Assembly (NCBI GenBank): GCA_017467815.1
Contig: JAFUKI010000006.1
Coordinates: 1-61,921, forward strand
From: Clostridia bacterium
GTDB lineage: Bacteria; Bacillota; Clostridia; Oscillospirales; CAG-272
Length of the DNA: 61,921 bases
Direction of reading: 5' to 3'
A program made the position numbers and the translations under genes. Positions 26,951 through 35,801 of the stretch are shown in pieces; the first letter of the stretch is position 1, and the number at the start of each line of letters is the position of its first letter. The notes under the pieces are model-generated. The model searched no databases. It was not told the DNA's origin and saw only the letters and a program-made list of their open reading frames with translations.

Positions 26951-27043
26951 GGATTCCATAATTTAGCGTTATGCAGCATGGCTTTCAACAAAATAATAAT
27001 GGTGACAAAGGCTGAAACAGGCTGATACAAACACGCAAAACAA

Positions 27044-27085
27044 AACACCAATGTAGTTCTCACAGGAACTGCACTGGTGTTTTTT
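27044..27085 (+). terminator. Rho-independent terminator of the 25778 gene
   Basis: AACACCAATG (27044-27053) pairs with CACTGGTGTT (27072-27081, one mismatch), with an inner AGTTC/GAACT stem and a TTTTTT run at 27080-27085. Confidence 0.7.
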
Positions 27086-27221
27086 GATATGTATCGGGAA
27101 AATAGACTTACACGTCATGATGGGGGAATTCGGGAGAAAGCGGTATAAACGGTTTGAAGTGTGAAAAGATGCTGGTTTTTACGAAGACCGGAATCCATTT
27201 TGGGGATAAAAACCGTTGATC

Positions 27222-27362
27222 CCGCAGGCTCCTTCCATCATTGCTGCGCAATGCCACTTCCCTTTACACAAGGGAGGCTTGATTCGTTAGCGCTTGTCCC
27301 AAATGTAAGGCTCCTTCCGGGAGGAAGCTCCGCCGAGGGTGGTGAGGGAGAGTGCGCAGCGA
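27222..27362. repeat. Intergenic repeat-like element C
   Basis: A GGCTCCTTCC / AAGGGAGGC / CTCCTTCCGGGAGGAAGCT-type GC-rich hairpin region in the 26879-27603 convergent gap. It resembles widespread gut-Clostridia intergenic elements with CTCCCT and AGGGAG arms. Only one copy of this exact form is in the window. The remainder of the gap (27363-27560) holds no supported gene. Confidence 0.4.
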
Positions 27363-27562
27363 ATATTCTGTACTCAGAACAGACCAAGTACACAAAGCAA
27401 ATCACACAGAGTTCTTACAGGGTCAGTAATAACAATTACGGGGGTGACCGCAAAACGCGCGACACCCCCGATAATTCTATTTGGATATGATACACTATGT
27501 GGCAGAATAATGCTGTTTATTTTCACTTTTTCGACTGCAATCTATTGATATGATTCAGAATC

Positions 27563-27592
27563 GGCAGAGGTTCCGAGAAAAGAACCTCTGCC
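27563..27592 (-). terminator. Hairpin after the minus-strand surface protein gene
   Basis: A perfect 11-base stem, GGCAGAGGTTC (27563-27573) with GAACCTCTGCC (27582-27592), lies 11 bases beyond the minus-strand stop. There is no clear T run in either direction. The GGCAGAGG arm is shared with the terminator at 29059. Confidence 0.5.
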
Positions 27593-27603
27593 ATAATATT
27601 AAC

Positions 27604-28725
27604 TTATTTAGAGCGCTTCTTGGATACTGCGAAAGCAGCAGCGGAAATAACAGCAGCAGCAGCAGCAATTACGCCAGCATCAAAGGTCTGAGGAGCAGAA
27701 GTGGTGTTGTCAACAACTTCTTCGGTAGCAGCTTCGGTAGCAGCTTCGGTAGCAGCTTCGGTAGCAGCTTCGGTAGCGGCTTCGGTAGCAGCTTCAGTAG
27801 CGGCTTCGGTAGCAGCTTCGGTAGCGGCTTCGGTAGCGGCTTCGGTAGCAGCTTCGGTAGCAGCTTCGGTAACAGCTTCAACAGCAGTACCAGCTACATT
27901 TTCCATGAATACCAGTTCGGAAACGGAACCGCATTCAAGGCTCGCGTACTTGATGTAGATGTCGTGAACACCTGCGGGAACTGCCAGGTTTACGGGAACC
28001 CAGCTGGTTTCAGCAATTCTCCAAATACCGGTAAAACCAACATCAACAGTTGCAGCGGGTTCGCCTTCCATGCTGTCAATGTAGAATTCCATGTGGCAGA
28101 AAGAAGCGTCGTTCCAAGCCCAACCGTAGTGCATTACAGCACCGGCAGCGCCGTTTGCGCCGAAGTCAACGCCCTTGATGGTGATCAGGTCACCCCAGGA
28201 GGTGTAACCAGTACCGTGGTCATCCATCAGCTGGATCTCGTTACCGGTGGAACCGGAGCCGGGATGGTCGTTGTATTCTTCGTCGTCAGTGATCTCAGCC
28301 TGTGTATAAATATTGATGTTTACGTAAGGTTCTGCCATGAAAGCGATTTCCTTAACATTAACGGGATCGCCGATCTCGTAGAAGGTTACGGTGTGATTAC
28401 CAGCTGCAACGTATGCAGAAATGGTAGCCCAGGAGTCACCGCCGCCGGTGCAGGCGATTTCAAAAGTACCAAGACCGTTGCCATCAATTTCAGCCATAAG
28501 ATTGTTGAAAGATTCGTATTCAACATCAGAGTCAGTCAGGATGGACACGAACTGAGCGTTGAAGGGAAGGTCAAAAGTTACAGAAGATTCACCGTTTACA
28601 GGCACACGAACAACACCGGAGTTTTCGGGTGCGTCCAGGGACATAGCGGTGAGGTCAGCACTTGCAACAACTGCCATGGATACGGTCAGGATAGCAGCAA
28701 GTACGATAGAAAGAATTTTTCTCAT
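27604..28725 (-). CDS. Secreted TEAA-repeat surface protein with APQT sorting signal (minus strand)
   Basis: The 373-residue product has a signal peptide (MRKILSIVLAAILTVSMAVVASA), about 250 residues with beta-rich character (HTVTFYEIGDPVNVKEIAFMA; GVHDIYIKYASLECG), a stalk of about 13 TEAA units, then SAPQTFDAG, a hydrophobic Ala/Val/Ile segment and KKRSK. The alternation near DIYIKYASLECG and FHMEFYIDSMEG suggests carbohydrate-binding-module-like beta-sandwiches, but this is not certain. It is not closely similar to the proteins at 25778 and 57201 outside the stalk. Start at 28725 is set by GGAGATAG upstream and the signal peptide. It converges with the 25778 gene. Confidence 0.8.
   Translation of the reverse strand: MRKILSIVLAAILTVSMAVVASADLTAMSLDAPENSGVVRVPVNGESSVTFDLPFNAQFVSILTDSDVEYESFNNLMAEIDGNGLGTFEIACTGGGDSWATISAYVAAGNHTVTFYEIGDPVNVKEIAFMAEPYVNINIYTQAEITDDEEYNDHPGSGSTGNEIQLMDDHGTGYTSWGDLITIKGVDFGANGAAGAVMHYGWAWNDASFCHMEFYIDSMEGEPAATVDVGFTGIWRIAETSWVPVNLAVPAGVHDIYIKYASLECGSVSELVFMENVAGTAVEAVTEAATEAATEAATEAATEAATEAATEAATEAATEAATEAATEAATEAATEEVVDNTTSAPQTFDAGVIAAAAAVISAAAFAVSKKRSK
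27719..27886 (-). repeat. Tandem 12-nt repeat (about 13 TEAA units)
   Basis: In-frame 12-base units on the minus strand, shorter than the other copies. Confidence 0.88.
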
Positions 28726-28942
28726 AATTCTATCTCCATTCGAAAGTTGTGAATAGGATTTGCAGATTGCAGCCAAAAAAGTGAAAATAAGGAGTCAACT
28801 GTGCGCGGCATTGTTCAAAACGATTTTACATCCCTCACTTTATATAATATTAAATTTTGACATTTGTGTATCAAACACGAAGGAGATCGGCAATAGGCTG
28901 TGTCTTTTTGTAAAGATGCACAGAAAAATACATTCTAATTAT

Positions 28943-28971
28943 ATAATACCATAATTTTACGTGTTTTTCAA
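28943..28971 (-). promoter_or_regulatory. Sigma-A promoter for the minus-strand surface protein gene
   Basis: Reading the minus strand: TTGAAA (28971-28966), 17-base spacer, TATTAT (28948-28943). It gives a leader of about 210 bases. The 28726-29167 gap otherwise holds only this leader and the ddl terminator. Confidence 0.7.
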
Positions 28972-29045
28972 GTATCAGCAGAAAATTTCATGAGTTTTTG
29001 CTATGTTTTACATTATTTATGTGCAGATAATTACAAAAATAATTT

Positions 29046-29088
29046 TTGAAAAAGAACAGGCAGAGGATGATCCGCACCATCCTCTGCC
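29046..29088 (-). terminator. Rho-independent terminator after ddl
   Basis: GGCAGAGGATG (29059-29069) pairs perfectly with CATCCTCTGCC (29078-29088). On the minus strand TGTTCTTTTTC follows. Confidence 0.8.
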
Positions 29089-29167
29089 GTTTTATGCGAT
29101 CTGCTTGCTGTGTTTGCCTGTTTTCTGCTGTGCGGGGCTTTTCTGTATTATAGATCCGGCAGTTCCA

Positions 29168-30232
29168 TCACAGCACGGCATCCAGGATCTTGTCGATCAG
29201 CTGGGCGTAGGAAGTGCCGTCCTGCATCATCATTTTCGGATACATGGATATAGGCGTGAAGCCGGGGATGGTGTTGATTTCGTTGAACACGAATCCGTCC
29301 GCGGTATGGAAGAAGTCCACACGGGAGAATACACGGCAGTCCAGTGCCTTGAAGATTTCCAGTGCATACGCCTGTACGGTTTTTTCCTCCTCCTCCGTCA
29401 GACGGGCGGGGAGATAGTAGCCGGAGGCGTCGCTGATGTATTTGGTTTCGTAATCGTAGAATTCACTGCTGCCCAGATCAATTTCCGCAGGACGGGCAGT
29501 GAAATAGGAGCCGTGGCTTTCAAATACGGCTACTTCCACTTCCGTACCCACAATGGCTTTTTCAATCAGGATCTTGCCGTCCTCGGCAAAGGCTTTTTCT
29601 ACCGCATCCGCAAAACGGGAAGCATCCTTGACCTTGCTCACGCCTACGGAAGAACCAGCGGCACAGGGCTTCACGAACATGGGATAACCGAACTTGGCTT
29701 CACAGCGCAGACGGAGGGAATCCATGTCGTTTTTGTCCGCGATACGGGCGGTCACAGCGTCTGCCTGGGGAATATCCGTCTCCGCACCTACAACGGATTT
29801 GGTGAAGGCTTTGTCCATACATACACCGCTGGAGGTACAGCCGCATCCCACCACGGGAATACCGCATACGGCAAACAACCCCTGCATGGTACCATCCTCG
29901 CCGAATTTGCCGTGGAGCACCGGGAAGACCGCATCGGGACGCAGGGCGTCAATGGGGGCGTTTCCCTTGGCGGAAGGAAGAAAATGGAGCATACCGTCGT
30001 TGGGAGAAAAGTGTACGGGAGACAGGGAATCGGTATCGGCACACCACGCGCCTGTACGGATGTCCTCATTGTTGCCGTCGAAGTGATACCATTTTCCGTC
30101 TCTGGTGATGCCGATACGGACGATCTCGTAACGGCTGTTGTCTATATTGGTCAGTACGGCATGGGCGGAGGAGAGAGATACATCATACTCCGAGGATTTG
30201 CCGCCGAATAATACACAGATGATTTTTTTCAT
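29168..30232 (-). CDS. ddl: D-alanine--D-alanine ligase
   Basis: Joins two D-alanines for peptidoglycan precursor synthesis. The 354-residue ATP-grasp protein has LFGGKSSEYDVSLSSA at the N-terminus, the Ser/His substrate region PVLHGKFGEDGTMQGLF, the ATP-grasp KPCAAGSSVGVSKV and the metal site FNEINTIPGFT. The omega-loop reads YDYETKY, the form typical of true D-Ala:D-Ala ligases rather than D-Ser or D-lactate resistance ligases. It is the last gene of the minus-strand run DUF1385-prmC-cimA-ddl. Confidence 0.93.
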   Translation of the reverse strand: MKKIICVLFGGKSSEYDVSLSSAHAVLTNIDNSRYEIVRIGITRDGKWYHFDGNNEDIRTGAWCADTDSLSPVHFSPNDGMLHFLPSAKGNAPIDALRPDAVFPVLHGKFGEDGTMQGLFAVCGIPVVGCGCTSSGVCMDKAFTKSVVGAETDIPQADAVTARIADKNDMDSLRLRCEAKFGYPMFVKPCAAGSSVGVSKVKDASRFADAVEKAFAEDGKILIEKAIVGTEVEVAVFESHGSYFTARPAEIDLGSSEFYDYETKYISDASGYYLPARLTEEEEKTVQAYALEIFKALDCRVFSRVDFFHTADGFVFNEINTIPGFTPISMYPKMMMQDGTSYAQLIDKILDAVL

Positions 30233-30250
30233 AAAAACTCCAAGTCAGAA

Positions 30251-31840
30251 TTAGCAGTGAGAGAGCATATATTCCACAGAATCCCGCAGTGCCTGCCAGC
30301 TGGCGGTGATAATGTCGGGGGAAACGCCGATGGTACGCCATACGCTGACGCCGTCGGTGGATTCGATCAGAACCCGTACAACGGAAGCCGTGGCGCCGGA
30401 ATCCAGCACACGAACCTTATAGTCGTTCAGCCGCATTTTGGCGATATCCGGGTAGAATCGCTGCAGTGCACGGCGCAGGGCAACGTCCATGGCATTAACG
30501 GGACCGTTTCCTTCGCCGGCGGTCAGTTCTTCATTGTCCCCCACCGCAATTTTGATAGCCGCTGTAGCCTTCATTTCGTCCCGGACAATACCGGAATATT
30601 CCTTGCCGAGAGGATTTTCGTCCACGATAACCTTGAAGCTGAGCAGATCAAAGAACCGCTTGCGCTTTTCAAATACTTCGTCGATCAGCAGTGCCAGAGA
30701 AGCGGAGGCATCTTCGTAATCGTAGCCTATTGCCTCTCTGTCCCGGAGGATCTGGGAAAGCTGGATCAGCTCCGGAGAGGATTTGGTAATGGCACGGGCT
30801 TCCTCCGGGGGAAGAAAAGCGCGCATTTTGTCCACCAGAGCCGCCCGTCCGCTGAGACTGCTGATGACAAAATTCCGTTTGTTCCCCACAGCCGCAGGGT
30901 CCATATGTTCAAAAGTACGGGGGGATTTGGTAACGCCGTCGATGTGGGTGCCAGCCTTATGGGTGAAAGCGTATCCGCCTACAAAGGGTTCGTTTTCGTT
31001 GAAGGCACGGTTGGCGGCTTCATTTACCAGTCTTGCGGTACGGGTGAGGGCAGTCAGACCTTCGCCGATGCAGTCAAATCCCAGTTTCAGCTGGAGAACC
31101 GGGATCAGCGTGTTCAGATTGGCATTGCCGCACCGTTCCCCGAAGCCGGAGATGGTACCCTGTACATGGGTCGCACCGGAGAGAACAGCGGTAACGGAAT
31201 CCGCTTCCGCCATGCCCATATCGTTGTGGCAGTGGATGCCCACCCGATTGCCGAAACGGGAAGTAATGGCGTGTACGGTAACACCGATGCTGTCGGGAAG
31301 CATACCGCCGTTGGTATCGCACAGGATCACACGGTCCGCACCTGCCCGGAAAGCGGTATCCACCACCTGCATGGCATATCCGGCGTCATCGCTGTAGCCG
31401 TCAAAAAAGTGTTCGGCATCAAAGAAAACCGTCTTTCCGGCGTCTTTCAGATACCGGATGGAATCGGCGATCATGCGCAGATTTTCTTCGGGAGTAGTGT
31501 CCAGCACACGGGAGATCTGGTACTTCCAGCTTTTCCCGAAAATGGCGGCGACTTGCAGGGGACATTCCCCAAGCAGCTGCAGAATCCCACTGTCCGCGGC
31601 AGCTTCACCGGGACGGCAGGTCTGACCGAAGACCACCGGCTGTACAGTATGGAATTTTTCATCGGCAACCATGCGGAAATAGGCGGCGCTGCGTGCATCG
31701 GTCAGCATACCGACTTCCATATAGGTTACGCCGAGATCGTCCAGAGCGTGCATGACCCGGATGCGCTCGGCGGGAGAAAAATCCACACCGCATCCCTGGG
31801 TACCGTCTCTGAGTGTTGTATCCAGTATTTCAATTTTCAT
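30251..31840 (-). CDS. cimA: (R)-citramalate synthase CimA
   Basis: Condenses pyruvate and acetyl-CoA to (R)-citramalate, the first step of threonine-independent isoleucine synthesis. The 529-residue product has the isopropylmalate-synthase-type TIM barrel: ILDTTLRDGTQG with the metal/catalytic Asp-Arg, GIHCHNDMGMAEADS with the HxH-type metal site, and GFGERCGNANL. The C-terminal LeuA dimerisation domain (VLDSGATASVVRVLIES) is where isoleucine would inhibit. The start overlaps the prmC stop by four bases. Confidence 0.92.
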   Translation of the reverse strand: MKIEILDTTLRDGTQGCGVDFSPAERIRVMHALDDLGVTYMEVGMLTDARSAAYFRMVADEKFHTVQPVVFGQTCRPGEAAADSGILQLLGECPLQVAAIFGKSWKYQISRVLDTTPEENLRMIADSIRYLKDAGKTVFFDAEHFFDGYSDDAGYAMQVVDTAFRAGADRVILCDTNGGMLPDSIGVTVHAITSRFGNRVGIHCHNDMGMAEADSVTAVLSGATHVQGTISGFGERCGNANLNTLIPVLQLKLGFDCIGEGLTALTRTARLVNEAANRAFNENEPFVGGYAFTHKAGTHIDGVTKSPRTFEHMDPAAVGNKRNFVISSLSGRAALVDKMRAFLPPEEARAITKSSPELIQLSQILRDREAIGYDYEDASASLALLIDEVFEKRKRFFDLLSFKVIVDENPLGKEYSGIVRDEMKATAAIKIAVGDNEELTAGEGNGPVNAMDVALRRALQRFYPDIAKMRLNDYKVRVLDSGATASVVRVLIESTDGVSVWRTIGVSPDIITASWQALRDSVEYMLSHC

Positions 31841-32682
31841 AGGTCACATCCTGATGATTGATCAAATTGCCGTGACAGTACTACGCCTCTTGTTTTCCCG
31901 GCGTAATCATATAAAACTCTGCCGGAGAACCCGGCTTTTTGTCCAAGTGCCAGAACCGCATCGGACTGGGCTGCCCCATGTTCCAGAATCATAACACCAC
32001 CGGCGGAGAGATATTTTCCGTATCCGGCAATGATGGCGGCAAGCAGGGAAAGTCCGTCCCCTTCATCCGTCAGTGCGGCGCGGGGCTCTTTCGATAATTC
32101 CGGCGCAAGACCGTTCATTTCTTCGGCTGTTACATAGGGGGGATTGGAAACAATACAATCAAACCGCGCATCCGGGCTCAGGATACCGTCCCGTACATCA
32201 CCGCATATGGCTGTCGCCCGGTCGTTCACACCCAGTTTGCGGAAGTTTTCTTCTGCCACTGCCAGGGTTTCCGGAAAAAGATCCACCGCAGTGCCGCAGG
32301 CTGAGGGACAATAGTGAAGAATCGAGGCTAAAATACAGCCGCTTCCGGTACACAGATCCAGTACATTCCCCTTTTCCGGCAAAAGCCGCAGTGCTTCTTC
32401 TACAATAATTTCCGTATCGGGACGGGGGATCAGGCAGTGCTCGTTTACCGTAAACGACAACCCCATAAATTCCCATTCCCCGAAAAGATACTGCAGAGGA
32501 TACCGTTCACAGCGTTTTTCCACCATGCCGGCAAGGAGGGGGAGATCGAAATCCCGGTCTTTTTCCAGAAGCAGCAGGGAACGGCTTCTTCCGGTGCAGT
32601 GTTCCGCAATCAGCATTGCTTCCCAGTCGGATTCGGCAATACCGGCGTTCTGCAGTCGGGCGGCGATTTCACGGATGGTCAT
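31837..32682 (-). CDS. prmC: Release factor glutamine methyltransferase PrmC
   Basis: Methylates the GGQ glutamine of peptide-chain release factors. The 281-residue product has a helical N-terminal domain, SAM motif VLDLCTGSGCIL, and the NPPY catalytic motif in IVSNPPYVTAEEM that binds the target glutamine. The usual neighbour prfA is absent; instead the gene lies between DUF1385 and cimA with four-base overlaps on both sides. Confidence 0.93.
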   Translation of the reverse strand: MTIREIAARLQNAGIAESDWEAMLIAEHCTGRSRSLLLLEKDRDFDLPLLAGMVEKRCERYPLQYLFGEWEFMGLSFTVNEHCLIPRPDTEIIVEEALRLLPEKGNVLDLCTGSGCILASILHYCPSACGTAVDLFPETLAVAEENFRKLGVNDRATAICGDVRDGILSPDARFDCIVSNPPYVTAEEMNGLAPELSKEPRAALTDEGDGLSLLAAIIAGYGKYLSAGGVMILEHGAAQSDAVLALGQKAGFSGRVLYDYAGKTRGVVLSRQFDQSSGCDL

Positions 32683-33743
32683 TGGTCAGCCTCGGTATCG
32701 GCTTTGGCCTGACCGTCCGCATCTTCCCTGGATTTGGGTGTCCAGGGAGAGGAGTCTTCGATCTGCTCACCGGCTTCTGCCAGCTCAGCCTTGACTTCTT
32801 CCCGGAAATCCTCCGGAATGGCGTCAAGGATGGCGGTGATGGCTACAGCCAGCTGGGATTCATCGGGTTCACGGGTGGTGATCCGCTGCATCCACAGACC
32901 GGGCGCAGAGAAGATTCTGGTGAAAATATTGCAGTGCTTGCCTGCGTACATGATGTATTCAAAACCGAGACCGACGATCAGCGGTATGGTAAGCAGCTTG
33001 GATGCCATACGGATCCACAGATTGTCCCAGGTCAGGAAGGAATTCACAATGATGGACAGCAGCAGCATGACAAAAATGAAACTGGTACCGCAGCGGGGGT
33101 GGAAACGGGTGCATTTTTTGGCATTGGCGGGGGTCAGGGGCATACCGGATTCAAAGCAGGCGATGGATTTGTGTTCCGCGCCGTGGTATTCGTAAGTACG
33201 GCGGATTTCCGGCATCAGGCTGACCAAGGCAATGTAGGCAACGAAAATGCCCATACGAACCAGCCCTTCGATGAGGGAACGGAGAACACTGTTTGTAATC
33301 AGACCGCCGGTCAGATAATCCAGACCCTTGGTTACCAGCGTGGGCAGCAGCAGAAACAGTCCCACACCCAGCACAACACCCAGCACCATACCGATGCCGG
33401 AGATGATCTTCATCATGTTGTCGCCCATTTTTTCAGTGAGCCACTTGTCGAATTTGGTTTCCGGTTCTTCATCGTCGATGCCGAGCATTTCCATGGATTT
33501 GGTCAGGGTGTTCATGCTGAGCATCATCATTTCCACAAAATTCACGCATCCTCTGATGAGGGGGATCCGGAAGAATTTGTATTTTTTCCGCAGGGAAGTG
33601 AATTTTTCCTTGGTGGTGACGATCTTCCCGTCTTCACCACGGACGGCGAGACTCATATCGTCCCCGGATTTCATCATAACGCCTTCCAGAACTGCCTGTC
33701 CGCCAACCAGTCCGAGACGGCTTTTTTTCGTTTGTTTTTCCAT
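32679..33743 (-). CDS. DUF1385 (YqhQ-like) membrane protein
   Basis: A 354-residue integral membrane protein. It has the family start LGLVGGQAVLEGVMMKSGDDMSLAVR, the FFRIPLIRGCVNFVEMM segment, several transmembrane helices in the middle, and the HGAEHKSIACFESG motif with conserved His and Glu suggestive of metal binding. Function unknown. In many Firmicutes it sits next to prmC and prfA, as here with prmC. Start 33743 is chosen because AGAAAGGAT precedes it; the frame extends upstream without a ribosome site. Confidence 0.85.
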   Translation of the reverse strand: MEKQTKKSRLGLVGGQAVLEGVMMKSGDDMSLAVRGEDGKIVTTKEKFTSLRKKYKFFRIPLIRGCVNFVEMMMLSMNTLTKSMEMLGIDDEEPETKFDKWLTEKMGDNMMKIISGIGMVLGVVLGVGLFLLLPTLVTKGLDYLTGGLITNSVLRSLIEGLVRMGIFVAYIALVSLMPEIRRTYEYHGAEHKSIACFESGMPLTPANAKKCTRFHPRCGTSFIFVMLLLSIIVNSFLTWDNLWIRMASKLLTIPLIVGLGFEYIMYAGKHCNIFTRIFSAPGLWMQRITTREPDESQLAVAITAILDAIPEDFREEVKAELAEAGEQIEDSSPWTPKSREDADGQAKADTEADQ

Positions 33744-33808
33744 ATATGGGATAGATCCTTTCTGCGTAATTGCAAAGTACATCGAATGTGCAAAAACATT
33801 CATATTAT

Positions 33809-33837
33809 ATTATATCACAAACCGATAGGTAAGTAAA
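33809..33837 (-). promoter_or_regulatory. Sigma-A promoter of the DUF1385-prmC-cimA-ddl operon
   Basis: Minus strand: TTTACT (33837-33832), 17-base spacer, TATAAT (33814-33809), with a second overlapping TATAAT at 33809-33804. In the 33744-34244 gap nothing else is supported except the uxuB promoter. Confidence 0.75.
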
Positions 33838-34090
33838 GGGCAAAAGAGCGGATGAAAGTAAAGGAATCTGCTAAATTCCATGAATTTTTTGTATGCTGCG
33901 GCGCACATAATGATATTCCGGATATTTCCGCATATTCCCCGGAACAGCCGCATATTGTAGTATTGTCCGCGGTATGCTTTTGCTCCTTAGAGTATACCGC
34001 TGAAAATGCTCTGTTTCACGGTTTTCGAACGGTGGATGGGGCATTTTTTCGTTTTTTGGAATGGATCTGCGAAAATTTACACCAATTCTC

Positions 34091-34120
34091 TTGACAGGCA
34101 TATGGGTTTGGTGTTACCAT
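34091..34120 (+). promoter_or_regulatory. Candidate promoter for uxuB
   Basis: TTGACA (34091-34096), 18-base spacer, TACCAT (34115-34120). Consensus -35 with a weak -10, typical of a regulated gene. Confidence 0.55.
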
Positions 34121-34244
34121 ATACAAAGCTGGAGTACTGCGCCGGTCGGATGCCGGACGGAAAACAGCGGACAAACGCGATCCGGAAGGGTTGCGGAAAC
34201 TGACGATTTGTTTCAGACATACATTCTATTTGGAGGAACATACA

Positions 34245-35117
34245 ATGAACAATATTCCCATGACATTTGATCTGAGCGGCAAGGTTGCAGTGGTAACCGG
34301 CGGCGGCGGCGTACTGTGCTCCGGTTTTTCCAAGACCCTGGCAGCAGCAGGCGCAAAGGTTGCGGTATGTGACCTGAGACTGGAAGCTGCAGAAGCGGTT
34401 GCTGCGGAGATCCGTGCAGAAGGCGGCGATGCAAAGGCGTTTGCCATGAACGTACTGGATATCGAATCTGTTCGTGCGGCAAGAGACCAGATCGTGGAAG
34501 CATTCGGTCCTGTAAATCTGCTGCTCAACGGTGCGGGCGGCAATAACCCCAAGGGTTCCACCACCAGAGACAACCTGACTCCCGAAGAAGTGGACGAGCT
34601 GGAAAAGAACGGCACCATCGAAGGTGTAAAGACCTTCTTTGACCTGGATCCCGAAGGCATCAGCTTTGTATTCAACCTGAACTTCCTCGGTACCCTGATT
34701 CCCACCCAGGTATTTGCCAGAGATATGGCGAAGACCGGCGGCAACATCATCAACGTATCTTCCATGAACAGCTTCCGTCCCCTGACCCGTATTCCCGCGT
34801 ACAGCGGCGCGAAGGCAGCGATCTCCAACTTTACCATGTGGCTGGCTGTACATTTTGCACCGGTGAACATCCGTGTAAATGCCATCGCTCCCGGCTTCTT
34901 CCTGACCAACCAGAACCGCAATCTGCTTCTGAACGAAGACGGTTCTCTCAGCCCCCGCAGCGAAAAGATCCTGGGTCATACACCCATGAAGCGCTTCGGT
35001 ACACCGGAAGACCTGGACGGCACTCTGCTGTGGCTGGCAGACGATCGCTTCTCCGCATTTGTGGACGGCGTGGTTGTTCCGGTTGACGGCGGCTTTGCTG
35101 CGTACAGCGGTGTATAA
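34245..35117 (+). CDS. uxuB: SDR-family D-mannonate oxidoreductase (fructuronate reductase)
   Basis: Predicted to interconvert D-fructuronate and D-mannonate in glucuronate breakdown. The 290-residue short-chain dehydrogenase has the NAD(P) motif VTGGGGVLCSGF, NGAGGNNPKG, catalytic Ser in NVSSMNSF and YSGAK as the Tyr-Lys pair. The C-terminal part (NAIAPGFFLTNQNRNLLLN, VPVDGGFAAYSGV) is characteristic of the Bacillus/Clostridia UxuB-type SDR. TGGAGGAA lies 8 bases upstream. Other uxu genes are not adjacent. It fits the pectate lyase at 796, since pectin and glucuronoxylan supply uronates. Confidence 0.85.
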   Translation: MNNIPMTFDLSGKVAVVTGGGGVLCSGFSKTLAAAGAKVAVCDLRLEAAEAVAAEIRAEGGDAKAFAMNVLDIESVRAARDQIVEAFGPVNLLLNGAGGNNPKGSTTRDNLTPEEVDELEKNGTIEGVKTFFDLDPEGISFVFNLNFLGTLIPTQVFARDMAKTGGNIINVSSMNSFRPLTRIPAYSGAKAAISNFTMWLAVHFAPVNIRVNAIAPGFFLTNQNRNLLLNEDGSLSPRSEKILGHTPMKRFGTPEDLDGTLLWLADDRFSAFVDGVVVPVDGGFAAYSGV

Positions 35118-35175
35118 TTCCGATAAGATTATAATAAAAGAAAGGGTACACTCTTTGGGGATGTACTGAGAAAAA

Positions 35176-35574
35176 ATGAAAAAAATTCTGATAATTCTGA
35201 CGGTCGTGCTGCTGATCACGGCAGGTATGACCGGATGCTCCGATGAATATGACAAAGGGATTCTGGGCGGCGCTCCCATTTTCGTGGAACCCCTGTATGT
35301 CGGTGAGACGATCACAACGGTGGACAAAGTATTCACCAAGGACGATTTCAATGTAATGGTCAACTACGACGACGGTACCCACAGAGTTGTAACAGACTAT
35401 GAGATCACCGAATGCACACTGAAGAACGGTGTATATATGGTGATGGTGGAATGGCGCGGTATCGAGGGCGATGCTATGGTCTTCCCGGATGATTCTCTCT
35501 TCTACGGAACCCAGACACCCGAAACCGAAACCACGGAAGAAACCACTGCGGAGACCGAAGCTGCAGCGGAATAA
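35176..35574 (+). CDS. Small lipoprotein with Ig-like domain
   Basis: The 132-residue product has a lipoprotein signal (MKKILIILTVVLLITAGMTGC). About 80 residues follow, resembling a bacterial Ig-like fold (VGETITTVDKVFTKDDFNVMVNYDDG, GVYMVMVEW). The tail is Thr/Glu-rich (TPETETTEETTAETEAAAE). The tail recalls the acidic linkers of other surface proteins here. No function can be assigned. The ribosome site is weak (GAAAGGG is far upstream). Confidence 0.7.
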   Translation: MKKILIILTVVLLITAGMTGCSDEYDKGILGGAPIFVEPLYVGETITTVDKVFTKDDFNVMVNYDDGTHRVVTDYEITECTLKNGVYMVMVEWRGIEGDAMVFPDDSLFYGTQTPETETTEETTAETEAAAE

Positions 35575-35585
35575 AACAAAACGAT

Positions 35586-35634
35586 ACAGGCTGTTCTGCT
35601 TGCATGAGATCATGTGAGTACGGCAGCCTGTTTT
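35586..35634 (+). terminator. Terminator after the small lipoprotein gene
   Basis: ACAGGCTG (35586-35593) pairs with CAGCCTGT (35624-35631), followed by TTTT and then ATTTATTTTC. Confidence 0.65.
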
Positions 35635-35801
35635 ATTTATTTTCTTCCCTTTGTGCAAAGATGAAAAAACAGAGAGAAACGGAAAAATACAGGAAGGAAA
35701 AGGTGTGTGATCTGAACAGGTATGGATTTGTGAAAATGAGAAATTGTGACTCGTTTACAAGTGAAAATATCATTTTTTCATAAAATAACGGCACTTGAGG
35801 C

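Noticed and set aside
27161..27548. Short ORFs in the convergent gap after the 25778 gene
   Set aside because: They run through repeat-like element C and lack ribosome sites or domain similarity.
29168..30232. Vancomycin-resistance type D-Ala:D-Ser or D-Ala:D-Lac ligase
   Set aside because: The omega-loop reads YDYETKY as in D-Ala:D-Ala ligases, and no vanT, vanXY or regulator genes are near.
33852..34094. 80-codon plus-strand ORF between the divergent DUF1385 and uxuB promoters
   Set aside because: No convincing ribosome site, unusual amino acid mix and it overlaps promoter DNA. A minus-strand ORF in the same place is equally open.
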